Positions 23,718-34,415 of a stretch of 64,000 nucleotides of DNA are shown here, piece after piece. The notes under the pieces were generated by a model. The model did not search any database, was not told the DNA's origin, and was given only the letters and a program-made list of their open reading frames with translations. The DNA comes from Sipunculus nudus (Eukaryota > Annelida > Sipuncula > Golfingiida > Sipunculidae). Every line of letters starts with the position of its first letter. Positions within the stretch are counted from its first letter, which is position 1. A program made the translations under genes and the position numbers. The stretch covers positions 68,554,926-68,618,925 of the forward strand of contig CM049309.1 in NCBI GenBank assembly GCA_026874595.1. Direction: 5' to 3'.

Positions 23718-24617
23718 TAGTGGTGGGAGTCGGTTCCTTTTTCATAATCGATTTGGGCAAACCGATCGATGATGGATTATTAATCGGTTCAGACCAATAT
23801 AAAGAAATGTGCAATTATCTGTGAAACTGTACTCTCTTAACCCAGCCCGAATGTCTTAGTAATTCTAACTGAGGAAAAGAAGTTTTTTGCCTTTTTTATA
23901 TTTTCCTTTTATCAATTAGATATGCTATTCAAAGTTTCATTTTGATTAATTATAGTAATCAAGAATTAAACCACAGTCCAGGACATCTACTTGTTGGCCC
24001 TCATGAATACTCCCACGTATCATTTTTACTTCACTACCAGGACTTTCATTTTATAACAATTATGATGACTGCCGACATGCATACTGGTTTCACAGGCCTG
24101 CCAATAAACTACAGGCCCATATAATTTTTGGTAAAAATTAAAAAATAAATAATTGAAAGCTAAAAATATAATTACTCATGCCGCATCGGCACCTGCATGA
24201 CATCAGTTGACGAGATTATTTCTAAGAGAATCTTGCAAAATTGGCATAGACCTGGAGCATTATGAAACATTTAACGCAATACCGCCCATATTTTGTAATG
24301 AACATCTCGTTAGAAAACTCTCCGCTAATTCTGCAGCTCCCTGCCAGTTCACAGAGGTTTAATACGTCCTCCGTTCTCTCATCTACCGTGTCATACTCAG
24401 TTATACACGAAGGTAATTTGGGAACACAGACACATTATTTGAAGCGCGGAATGTTGTAAAAATGAAAGAGTAATTTTTGCCTATAACTTAAAGACATTCT
24501 GGTAAAAACAATCATGAGTATGATGTAATCGATAGTTGCATTTCGTAATCGAGCGCTTGAAAGTTGCAGCAAACCAACTGACTTTCGAAAAAAAAATCGA
24601 TGATCGGCCCACCACTA
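23718..24617. mobile_element. hAT-like MITE, copy 1
   Basis: Begins TAGTGGTGGGAGTCGGTTCC and ends GATCGGCCCACCACTA, so the terminal ten bases are perfect inverted repeats. Flanks are ATAGCTAT and ATAGCTTA, an imperfect 8-bp target duplication. Interior matches the copy at 49478-50396 (for example TTAAACCACAGTCCAGGACA and the text encoding FHFITIMMTADMHTGF). 900 bp, with no intact transposase. Confidence 0.85.
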
Positions 24618-25284
24618 ATAGCTTAATCATCACACGACCTATATAACAGGCATTTATATTCGATTTAGAGGGTTATTAGTTGTAATACAAGTCAAATGGA
24701 AAACTAAACATCTAAAAATTCTTTTTTTTCAATCAACGTTCCTTATATTTCATTATTTAGTTTTGTAGGAACCATAAATGGCTGAGATACAGCCAAACCA
24801 CCCATGCCATATGTTTCATAATATTATTTTCATTAGATAACAGTGTATACGATTTGGATTCCCGGATGTATTAATTTCAACAATTATAGTACCCTCAATC
24901 TTAGTAATATATCATGGAACAAGAACAATGAAATAAAGGAACAAATGCCTAAGTGATAACCTGTGAATATTTCGCAAATGACCAAGGCTATAGCCTAAGT
25001 AAAACGTCCTGCACGTATAATTTAAATTGCAGAGCAGTATTTGTTAAATTATGTTTGATAACAGACCCAAAATTAGTATAATATAAAAATAAGTCCTTAG
25101 AAAAAGGGCACTATAGTTTTGAGAGAGTCTTGTGTATCTAAATATATATAAAAATTAAGGTGCTGCCACTAATCTTTTATCTAAATTATACAGATATCTA
25201 TATGAAACAAACACTTATAAAAATGGAAAGCCATGCAGTTCGACCCCCTGCACATATTTTCACGCAGAGCAGAACATGCATACG

Positions 25285-25306
25285 GTCACGTGACACTGCA
25301 CGTGAC
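25285..25306. promoter_or_regulatory. Paired CACGTGAC E-boxes
   Basis: GTCACGTGAC, a palindrome of the type bound by MITF/TFE/USF factors, is followed by CACGTGAC with 12 bases between equivalent positions. Function is inferred from motif knowledge only. The possible exon at 25551 lies about 250 bases downstream. Confidence 0.3.
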
Positions 25307-25550
25307 AGATCTGCAGATGATCCTAAATGGCGTAAGTTCTATATAAATACAAAATATTTCATAATTAAATATCGCCATAGAAATTCACGCTCATATTCAG
25401 TTATTTGACGTTAATGGCTATTGTATAATGCAAATATAAGAATGAACACCCACAAAATAACATCACAAGCGAATATGTCATCAGAAAAGCTTGAATATAA
25501 ACTCGCCAAAACGCGACCGTGGGGATGTAATACATCTTGTTTGCTTGCAG

Positions 25551-25649
25551 AAAAGCGCGAAGAAAAGTGTACATGGGAAACGTCAAAATGACGGCCAGAC
25601 GGGGCACCTTGATAAAATGCATACACCAAATTGTTTCTCCGGATTACAC
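25551..25649 (+). CDS. Candidate plus-strand exon
   Basis: Acceptor CTTGTTTGCTTGCAG ends at 25550. The frame KSAKKSVHGKRQNDGQTGHL ... CFSGLH runs 33 codons to a possible donor ACAC|GTAATT, or continues to a stop at 25796 if that donor is not used. Lys-rich start, no recognised domain. Confidence 0.3.
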
Positions 25650-26211
25650 GTAATTACCAGTATTTCCCAATCGGAAAAATCGGATTTGGTCGACAGGAAT
25701 GAAAATATGCTTTTAATATATTTCCTAGCTCATTCACTATATTGCTTGACACATTTATACTCATGCGCTTTTTTTTCTGAAAAAAAAACCCTATAGGACA
25801 ATTTAATTATATTTTTATGTGCCCATTTAATTCTAGGTCAAATGAAGGGGGCGCCACTGTAATACCGTTCCACAAAAGAGTGAAAGCGGGAAATATTGTG
25901 ATCATGATCTACATTAAACAGTCATTTGAACCGAGTGTCTGAATATTTTTATCAAAATGTTTGTAGTCCTATATTTATTATTTAAACCCACGTCAGAATT
26001 TTCAATAGACAAACCGAGTTAGATATATCTTATGAAGCCGAATGCAGTCTTGGTCGGATGCTGTAAAATGATGTATAACAGGCAGCTTCTACTTACATGT
26101 TTCTTATCTAACTATGGTAATAAAGATTTAAAAAATCTGTAAATTATCAACGTTTTTATGTAATGAATTGCAAGTCAACAACAAATTCCTGGAACTGAAG
26201 GCTAATAAATG

Positions 26212-26244
26212 TTATCTTATCTTATCTTATCTTATCTTATCTTA
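26212..26244. repeat. (TTATC)n pentanucleotide tail
   Basis: Six to seven TTATC units preceded by GGCTAATAAATG. This form is typical of the 3' end of a truncated LINE or SINE, but no coding part is recognisable upstream. Confidence 0.8.
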
Positions 26245-26307
26245 AACCAATACAGAGTGCAATTCAGAGCAGGTGGTCCACTGAGCAAGGCGACATCTGG
26301 GAGCAGA

Positions 26308-26727
26308 CTAAGGAATTAGATACAGCAGATATGCCAGCCTTCGCCGTAGTCTCTTTTGCGCAGACTCAGACTCAGAAGAGTACGACTCTACTGTTTCGGG
26401 ATTGTTGGAGTCAAAATCTGACCCCCACAATGCACCGGGGCTTCTAAATATACCAGCGGCGTAGGTATGAATGTAGTGAAGAGGACAATGTAGTCCTTTC
26501 AACCGTGTTGGATCAGAACTGTTAATAAGGCAAATAACGTTGACTTTGGTTTTTTGTGATAAGTTCTTTACGGAATATATAATATTTTATAAGCATGCGC
26601 ACGTGGAATGTAAAAAGAAGGGGTTTCCTTGAAATGTAACAAATTTTACCCACCACCCGATCCGGCGGGATCGGGTCGCATGCGCAGTGCGCGTCTACCT
26701 TATATGGTAATAGAGGCGGAGTGACAT
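26308..26727 (-). CDS. Small two-exon gene, unrecognised 79-residue protein
   Basis: Exon 1 (26727-26699, minus) has ATG and 29 coding bases (MSLRLYYHI plus AG) before a donor ATAAG|GTAGAC. After a 180-base intron, exon 2 (26518-26308) follows the acceptor TTTGCCTTATTAACAG. Its first base completes the split codon, and 69 further codons run to TAG. Total 240 bases, exactly 80 codons. The protein has a Tyr/His/Leu-rich N-terminus, an acidic Ser/Glu stretch (about residues 51-62, ETVESYSSESES), a basic KRLRRR and a hydrophobic end (LAYLLYLIP), suggesting a tail associated with a membrane or a partner protein. I do not recognise the family. The phase match across good splice sites is the main evidence; the donor is not ideal. 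Confidence 0.45.
26655..26676. promoter_or_regulatory. Perfect 9-bp inverted repeat beside an NRF-1-like motif
   Basis: ACCCGATCC, spacer GGCG, GGATCGGGT. Immediately downstream GCATGCGCAGTGCGCG (about 26677-26693) resembles the NRF-1 site. Both lie in the intron just after exon 1 of the small gene, a usual position for promoter-proximal elements of CpG-type promoters. Confidence 0.4.
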
Positions 26728-26917
26728 GGTGTTTGGCAACAATATCTAGCACGTGTACACGTACTTGCGTGAGCTCGGCAGATTACTGCTGTGCAGGATT
26801 ATATAACCAGCGAATGACCAGAAATGTATTCCATTAAATGTAAAAAAAGCATCAATTTTGGTTCCTCAGCGCTACTCCACAAGTCCAAGAAATTTAATGT
26901 CCCTTTGGATTGTGGGA

Positions 26918-26925
26918 TTACGTCA
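26918..26925. promoter_or_regulatory. CRE-like TTACGTCA
   Basis: Perfect ATF/CREB half-variant about 190 bases upstream of the ATG of the minus-strand small gene, in a locally CpG-enriched stretch (26905-27005). Role is inferred. Confidence 0.3.
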
Positions 26926-27005
26926 GCCTTCCGGTTTGACATGACCTCGAAACGCGAACTCGCACATGTTGACACTGGCGGGCGCATGGCCGATCGAGTG
27001 ATGTA

Positions 27006-30000
27006 CGCAGTAATTCTTTGACACGTTTGATTGTAGGAATTTATAAAATGACACATCGAGTGAACAAGGTAGGCGTATTAGTGGCCATTACATAAAATTC
27101 TTTTGAATATGAGTCCTTTATATATTGTAATAACAGTCCACGCACGACAGTAGAAAAACGAACATGCATGGCCGGCGGCAGTGGAAAAAAAATGGAAATG
27201 ACCGGCACGTATGATTACCGCGCATTATATGCAGTTTTGTAGACGCAGGCCTATTGAAATAATTTTTAACGTTTTGCATCATTTTGGTATACCGGCATGA
27301 GGGTATAAAATTATTTTTATTGTCAGACAGATTTTTTTTTTATTGCACTTGCGGAGTTTGCTCAAACAAGACTTCGTTTGACTTCGAAGATTCTGAAAGT
27401 TTTGTCGTCAAGAATTATTTTGAAAGAAAATATGTAATATGACACTATAACTTCAATTTACACATTTTCTCCATAGAGAATATTATTAGCCTGATTTGGT
27501 TTTTCTGATTATCGACCACATGTCAGCCAACTTTTTCTTTTACGAAATATCCCCATTTTTACCAGATACATACACTGGACTTTTATTGTTGTTACTTTAC
27601 ATGAGCAGAAATGAATATAAATTCACGGAATGTGTATTTTTATTTTCAGCTCTCTTGTATGCCTCTTGAACTTGTAACATTGCGGTTTTGATATGCAACA
27701 ATGTAACTAACATAAGTTCAACGCGTGCATGCACATACAAATGAAAGTTTGTTATGACGAGCAGTAGGCCTATATGTAAAAAATACAGTAGTGTCATCCC
27801 ATGAGGCAATATAATATTGGATGACACTTGGAGGAGGTTTGTTATGGGTTCATATCTGAAATAAGATGGCTTGGAGTCCCAGGTGTGTGATTCTCTGCAA
27901 AGAAAAATAAAAACTCCCCCTGCCAAAAAAAAAAAGTTTGGGTATACTTGATGTATACGTATATTTACACACAAGCATACCTACATGAATGTATCGATCA
28001 GTGTGTGCTTTGAAATATGATGAACAAATATCTATAGAACCAAGAGCAGTGAAGAAGACGTGCAAGAAGAATCCTACATTCGCAAGTGAAAACCAAACCA
28101 AATCCTTGTCACAAGACTTCTCTTTCCTCAAGGTTTCCATGAAGTTATACAAGACAAACAGAAAAAGGGGTAATAAAATAACCTTATTGAAAACGTACAT
28201 ATTTTTCAAAGTGCTTTATCCCGGTGAGGGAAACCTGCATGAACAAACCTGATGTTTTTATTGCTGTAAACGTGAACATCTATGCTTTTAATGACACCTC
28301 GCTAGAGAATGTTAAAAAAATGAAGCCGATCGTTAAACAAGCATTGTTGCATAAAAAGATTATACATCTTTTAGCAATGCAGAACAAATCAAGTGGGTAA
28401 TTTAGGCAAAACTTTTTTTTTATAAAAAATATTTTAAAGTGATATAAGTTATACATGTTATTTACATTATTGCTACAATATTCGGCACAAACACATAGTT
28501 ACCGGTACATGTACAGGACCCATTCCTTATCTAACATACCGGATTAACACTTAAAAAAACAACAACATAAATTTGAGTAATAAACTTCTTCTTTAAGTTA
28601 ATATTTGTATAACATGGTTATGTTTTGTGATGATGAAAATCATTTTGGGTTTCTATGAGACACATGTTAAAATATTCTTCTGCCTCTACCAACTGACGAC
28701 TAATCCTTTGTGTTTGCTATTTCTCAACGCAAAAGATCCCGCGAACACTACAATAGTTAGGTGACCTGATCCTGACAGTTGGAAATTAAACCAATAGCAT
28801 TCTTCGTATGAATTTTTTTTTTTAATTAGGCGAAGGACCAAACCCAGAATGGCTATTCGCTGAATATGTTTACTGACCATGCAGACTTCATTCACCAACA
28901 CAGAGAAAAGTTCAAATAATTAATCAGAATAAGTGGTCTAAGTGATTTTAAAATATGAATAATACTTAATTTACAGTGGCAGCGCAAAATTTCCAATATT
29001 TTGCTATATGCACGAAATTATGGTATTTATGTTTCAAAATATTTCATGAATGTCTTTGTTAAATTTCATAGTAAAAACAATCCCATTCTACCAACTTTTG
29101 ATGTTCTTAAAATCAGTAGTCAACAATCAGTTGAACAATAATTAAACAGATATATGTGCCGATGAGGTGCTTCATGAGCAGAAATATAAGTAATATTAGT
29201 TCAGTGGACGTAGAGGTTCATTACAACGACTCTCATTCCACTGTGTTTTGAGAAGGCACATTATCAGACAACGCCCACTAAAACACGTGCAGTCTGTTAT
29301 TGTTTACACCTCCCGTGACCTCCCAACTGCCATTTCAAACCTATGCAATCTGACAGTCCGCCTCGGCACTAGAACTAGGGAAATCTACAAAAATACTTGA
29401 TTTTATCACTTTTAAAATAAGAATAATAATATTTGATGCGTAAATAATGTGTACGTTATGTCTGGGAGAAAAACTCGCTCGATAAAACTAAAATTATCCA
29501 GTCTTTCCAAGCTGGGGGTGCCGAGTGATCGGCAATGACAGCTGACCGGCTGGTGAGCAACATCGTCAGATATTGAAGAAAATATATAACGTATGATAAT
29601 TTTAATGGTCACATTTGATTTCTTGAGTTAAAATGCGTATGTCAGACAAATATTAGACTGGAAAATGGGCTAGAATTCAAGTATGATGGCTTTTTTCATG
29701 ATTTTGGGCGATGTGTCTTGACAGGTATTTAAATGTCCATGACTGACAGCTACGCCATCTTGCGGGCCCTTTTTATACTCCTGGTGGGTCTTTAAAGTTT
29801 GACAGTTTTATAGACAATGATTCCCGAACATACCAGTGCCCAAAGTAAAGAGACCCGAATTTTCTGATATTTGACGCGATTTTTTTTTCAGGAAACTTTA
29901 CAAAACCGAGGTCCTGTTTGACTTTTTTTTGCAAGGAATTCCCTCCAGCAAGGTCACCCAAGCAAACGGCAGGTGCCCATTCATTTGAAATATGCAGGCT

Positions 30001-30092
30001 CTTAGGCTTTCGTCATCAACATACAACGTGCACTGAATTGTATCTGTTTGTAACATTTTTACAACAAGCTTCGTGCACGCATCCCATTGGGT
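27006..30092. other. Long stretch without a supported gene
   Basis: AT-rich. Opposing open frames at 27597-28252 (the minus one hydrophobic, the plus one Lys-rich) overlap and have no splice or start support. A minus frame near 29412-29560 (PVSCHCRSLGTPSLERLDNF) follows a CAG but lacks further signals. I see no mobile element with definable ends. Confidence 0.35.
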
Positions 30093-30101
30093 GACCATGT
30101 T

Positions 30102-30648
30102 TAGACTGGTACTCCGCTCTATTATGGCACCGCTGCTCTAGGCCAATCATAGAGACAGGCGTACACGCCATCTTCAGGACTCCCGGCAGACTGGTTCCAA
30201 CTCAAGTATGATTTATATATGATAAAAATAAGCATTTCGTTTGCTAAGAGAAGTTGTTAAAAGTTGGCTGTACATTTCGTGTGACATTTATGATTAGATT
30301 AATAGGTATTGATAATAAACCAATGCCACGTACAGTAGAATATCAAGTATTCAGTTTATCGTATGATTCGTATCATCTATACATCCATCAGTCAATTTTT
30401 GTGCAAAAACTCATTTTTCAATATTTGGAAACATTAAATAACTGAAGAAAGTAATTTTATAAGTAATCTTCACGGATAATCAGCCAGGATCGCGAGAACT
30501 TCCATGACAATCGGTGTGAGCATACAGACTTGAGTTGGAACCAGTCTACAGGTAGGTCAGGAGTTGCAACTGGGAGTACTTAAGATGGCGTTGTACGCCT
30601 GTCTCTATGCTTGGCTTGAGGGCCTTAATAGAGCAGGGTACCGGTCTA
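30102..30648. mobile_element. Mutator-like MITE with 9-bp target duplication
   Basis: Terminal inverted repeats of about 105-120 bases (30102-30207 and 30528-30648), starting TAGACTGGTAC and ending GTACCGGTCTA, with long shared text such as ACTTGAGTTGGAACCAGTCT. Flanked on both sides by the exact 9-mer GACCATGTT (30093-30101 and 30649-30657). Long TIRs plus a 9-bp duplication are the hallmark of Mutator (MULE) elements. The 547-bp copy has no transposase. Confidence 0.85.
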
Positions 30649-31248
30649 GACCATGTTGTTCATATATGTAACATAAGCAGGTCAATGCACAGTTACCGGG
30701 CCAAGTGACACCATAGATACAAACTGCATGATTAACACCACACAGAACAGACTTCACTTTACCTTGTGACATTCAATCCTGCTTTACGACTTTTGTATTT
30801 TCCACCAGATGCCGCTGTGGTTCAAGTTTACATCAGAGGAACGAAAGTCCAGAAATTATCTCCCGATTTGTGATGGACGGCAATGACCCTGCTTCCTATC
30901 AAAATAGGAATGTTCTCAAAATTCGAGCATCGGAATTTCAAGTTAATGATATTATACTCTACCAAAGGAAAATTAATTTAATGATATTATAAGCAAATTT
31001 TCAATTGAGAAAACTGGGAAATATTTAACTTTTTTAAAACATATGAAATTAGCAAATTTCAATAAACTTTGCTACCACTTATACTATTCGTTTCATTGAT
31101 GGGTTCCTGGTGTTTGATTTTAGGATAATTTTTCTATTTATAATGCGTTCTTATTCGCAACCAGTCGCTGAAAAGATTGAAACTGACACTGACTAAAGAT
31201 GGCGCCACCTAATCTCAGTTTCCTTGCCGTGCTTCCTCTCATGCTCTA

Positions 31249-31653
31249 TAAAGCTGTGTTTCCATTCATCCGTAAATCTCGTACGTCTCGTACGCAAAAA
31301 ATCGGATCCCTCTTTGTAAGATGAACTGTTTCCATATGTACGTTTTAACGTGCTTCGCAAACGTATCCGCAAAAACGGACAGCATCGAATCGGATCGGTG
31401 AGCGATTCATCCGTTTTACGGATGGCAAAAATGCTTACATTTCCCAACAGTGCCCCGGAGCCAGGTGTGATGAGACATATTGACCTTCTTCCTGCCTGTC
31501 GTCCTTGCAGTTAAAAAAGGGGCACGTGAAAGGGTATCCGCAAGAAAAACGTACGTACTTATGGAAACAGTTTTTGCGGACTGCGCACTATGGAACGTAC
31601 GTACGTCTTTAACGGATAAGTTTTTTGCGGATACATGGAAACACAGCTTTAAG
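31249..31653. mobile_element. Fold-back TIR element
   Basis: Left end AAAGCTGTGTTTCCAT and right end ATGGAAACACAGCTTT are perfect inverted repeats, with further inward inverted matches (CTGTTTCCATATGTACG against CGTACTTATGGAAACAG; CGCAAAAA tracts). Multiple CGTACG motifs. About 400 bp. A target duplication could not be defined. Confidence 0.7.
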
Positions 31654-31677
31654 CGGACATCATATCCTCGGAGTCTA

Positions 31678-31845
31678 GAGGCGGATCCACGATTCCGGAA
31701 AAGGAGATCCAGAAAAGTGTGGGGGGGGGGGGGGGGGACTAATTTGGCCTGAAACCCTTGAAAAAGGTTTCGACGTCTGAAAGGGGAGGGGGGATCTGGA
31801 CCCCCTCGACCCTCCCCCCCCCCCCTCCCCCCAGGATCCGCTTCC
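31678..31845. mobile_element. GGATCC/poly-G TIR element
   Basis: GAGGCGGATCC at the left and GGATCCGCTTCC at the right, enclosing G18 and C13 tracts and CTAATTTGGCCTGAAACCC. Same family as 20284-20497 and 52671-52820. It lies about 25 bases from the fold-back element. Confidence 0.65.
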
Positions 31846-32054
31846 TGATTCTCGTAAGGCTCGTCCACATAAGCTTTATCAAATTTTCATATGTGAATGA
31901 AACTCATCGGCTACGTTAGCTGGCTTATTTGTTATCAACACTTCGCAAAAAGTAATGAACGAATTTTAAGGAAACTTTAGGGAGGGTTGGGGAAAAAGAA
32001 CAATTAATTAAATCTACCAATCTGGTTAACCAAAATATATTTTTAATCCAAACA

Positions 32055-32222
32055 GGATTTAAGGAAAGCAGGGGTCCAACCCAGGAGGACTAACGACAAA
32101 ACATAAAAAAAGGTCCCTAGGTCCGGAAGGGGGGTGGGTTGGAGGGGGGGGGGGGGGGTCCAGGCCAAAAAATTGCCTTAAAAACAGGTTTCTCCGGCTG
32201 TTAAAAAGGGGTGGGGGTCTAC
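32055..32222. mobile_element. Decayed GGATCC/poly-G element
   Basis: Contains the family core (GGGGTCCAACCCAGGAGGAC, AGGTCCCTAGGTCCGGAAG, a G run and CCGGCTGTTAAAAAGGGG), but its GGATCC termini are degraded. Confidence 0.55.
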
Positions 32223-32362
32223 AACGACTATTACTACTGCTTCTGCTACTACTTTACTACTACTACTACTTCTACTTCTATACGACTACTACTACTACTA
32301 CGAATACTATACGACAACTACTTTTACTTCTTTTACAAGTGCTACTACTACTACTAGATTGC
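32222..32362. repeat. (ACT)n trinucleotide microsatellite
   Basis: Interrupted ACT/ACG/TCT triplets over about 140 bases directly after the decayed element. Confidence 0.9.
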
Positions 32363-32448
32363 AATTCTATTACCGGTTACTACTCTGAATAAAATAAGAA
32401 TAATAAGAATAAGAATAACAAAATGAAAAATGGGATAAAATCATTTAA

Positions 32449-32700
32449 CTAGAAATTTGCATTCTAAGGTATGTGGGGGTCCCTATTGTTGGATGCTCCC
32501 AAAACCATGTTTGCAATTCATTTATTCCACCATCTCCCTGGTTTATTCATGCATAAGTTACTGTACATTTGTAAATATGATTACAATCCTGAATCTGGAT
32601 CATGTGCCGAGTCCACACCAAATCTAACTGATACTTTATGGGTCCAGTCCAAAATGCCCTGAAATTTCATGAGATTCTGTTCATGATTTATGAGTTATGT
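32449..32700. repeat. Dispersed repeat, matches the right edge of the window
   Basis: Text from GAAATTTGCATTCTAAGG through TTGGATGCTCCCAAAACC recurs at 63907-64000. In both places it follows a trinucleotide microsatellite. The full length is unknown because the second copy runs off the window. Confidence 0.55.
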
Positions 32701-34411
32701 ATTATATACAAACACACGAACGGGGATGAACGCATGCATGTATATATACACTCCTGGCGGCAATGAATGCGCACAAAAGCCCGTTTCAATATTGTGCAGG
32801 GATACCAAGTGTCGAAATTTTGCTGTTATTTGCAGAAGGCTCTATGTAGAAGTCATACTGGTATTAATGAAGGAATCCCCTCAATATAAATGCCATTTCG
32901 ATTAATATACGGATTTGTGGCCACGACATATAGTTCTGGCTATAATTTTAAGGTACGCCATTTCCACGCTGAGGGCGATCTTCTCGTTCCCTAGCGGTAT
33001 GAATGACGCCATTGTTGTTTTTCAAGGACGGAGACGACATAATATGTCTTGCTCTTAACCTCTCAACCATAGATCAAACACTGTCCAAAATTTATTACCT
33101 GTCCTAACAGGTGCATAAGAGGCAAGATTAAACATATATTGACAATAACTTAACCTTGTGAAACGAGCAAGTGTCTAAATTTCGGCCGTTACCTTGACTT
33201 TTCAGCGTAGTTTACAAATCAGACTTAATTTACAATATGTAAGGTGACTCTACACAGAAGATTTCACGGTAATATAGATTACTATATTAAGATAATCGAT
33301 CATCGGTCGTTTTCTCTCTTTCAGTCGTGGAATATGATTTTACGACCAATGCTTAACACTAATACACCTTCTGGATCACCAAATATAATCAATATTCAGA
33401 TGAAAATATGGGTATTAAATGTGTTAGAAATGTATTTCATGGTTCCACAACTCGATTGTTGCATCAAAGCTCAACTCTGATCGCTAGATTAAGGACAGGT
33501 CTTGAATAACGTCGAATAACGTTTGCCCTATTGGCACGAATAAATAAAGTGCTCTTCCTCGTTATGCTTGAGAATCCTTAAAAAATATGGGGATCCAAGT
33601 TACCTCGAATATATGACCAATAGTTTCTCGGGTGTAAGCCAAAATCTCCACAAAATTAATTGATACAGATGTACAGTTTCCCCAATTTCAATTAATCTAT
33701 GTTAGCTTCTGAACCATTCTGTTACAAACTAAGTATCCATCATCCATGGGTGCCCGCGATGAGACGTCACAGTGACTTAATTTGGACCTAATTCAGGAAT
33801 AGATAATTATGAAAAGTGAGTGATTATGTTTTCTCGCTTGAATATGAAGAAGTTAGGGGGTAAAAATCGTGTGTGTCAATAAAATTTATATTCATCAATT
33901 CTCATTCAATTTCCTTAGTCTGCACGGAGGAATACCAACCACGATTAACATATAGGCGGTGCCATTCTGGCACACATGCACTTACCATTTTTCTCGTGAA
34001 ATAAATGCAGATAGCTGCAGCCATTTTTGGTATAATTAACTGTAATCCTACATTTGGGCCGAAGTATAATAGAGTTTTCCAGTTGCTTAATTCTCAAGGA
34101 TCTTAGATTCATTAGCGCAATGGTTTGGACAGTTCTTCAGACAATGTACACTAAAGGAGATTTTGCATCCCTGACTGTCGGCCATAATGGATTTTAAACA
34201 TTTTTGAATTTGTCAGCACTCATTCTCCTATAAGGGAGGGGATTATCTTATAATGGCCCGACCGGTTCTTGGATTATTGAGTTCTAAAAAATTTATAGGA
34301 TTGCTGACATAACGAATTTCTAGTGAGTTTGAAATTAGATAGACAGTCATACCATCCACTGATAGACACGAGTTACCATATAAAAATTTACGGAAAATGC
34401 TTGAATCGTTC
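32701..34411. other. Noncoding stretch
   Basis: AT-rich; short open frames only, none with splice or domain support, and no recognisable repeat ends. Confidence 0.4.
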
Positions 34412-34415
34412 TTAA

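Noticed and set aside
23942-24459. Two short frames inside hAT-like copy 1
   Set aside because: Conserved only because the MITE copies are similar at the nucleotide level; they are interrupted and lack hAT transposase motifs.
27850-28252. Opposing frames, one hydrophobic like a membrane receptor and one Lys-rich
   Set aside because: They are complements of the same bases (AAG/CTT bias), with no splice signals, domain or promoter to favour either.
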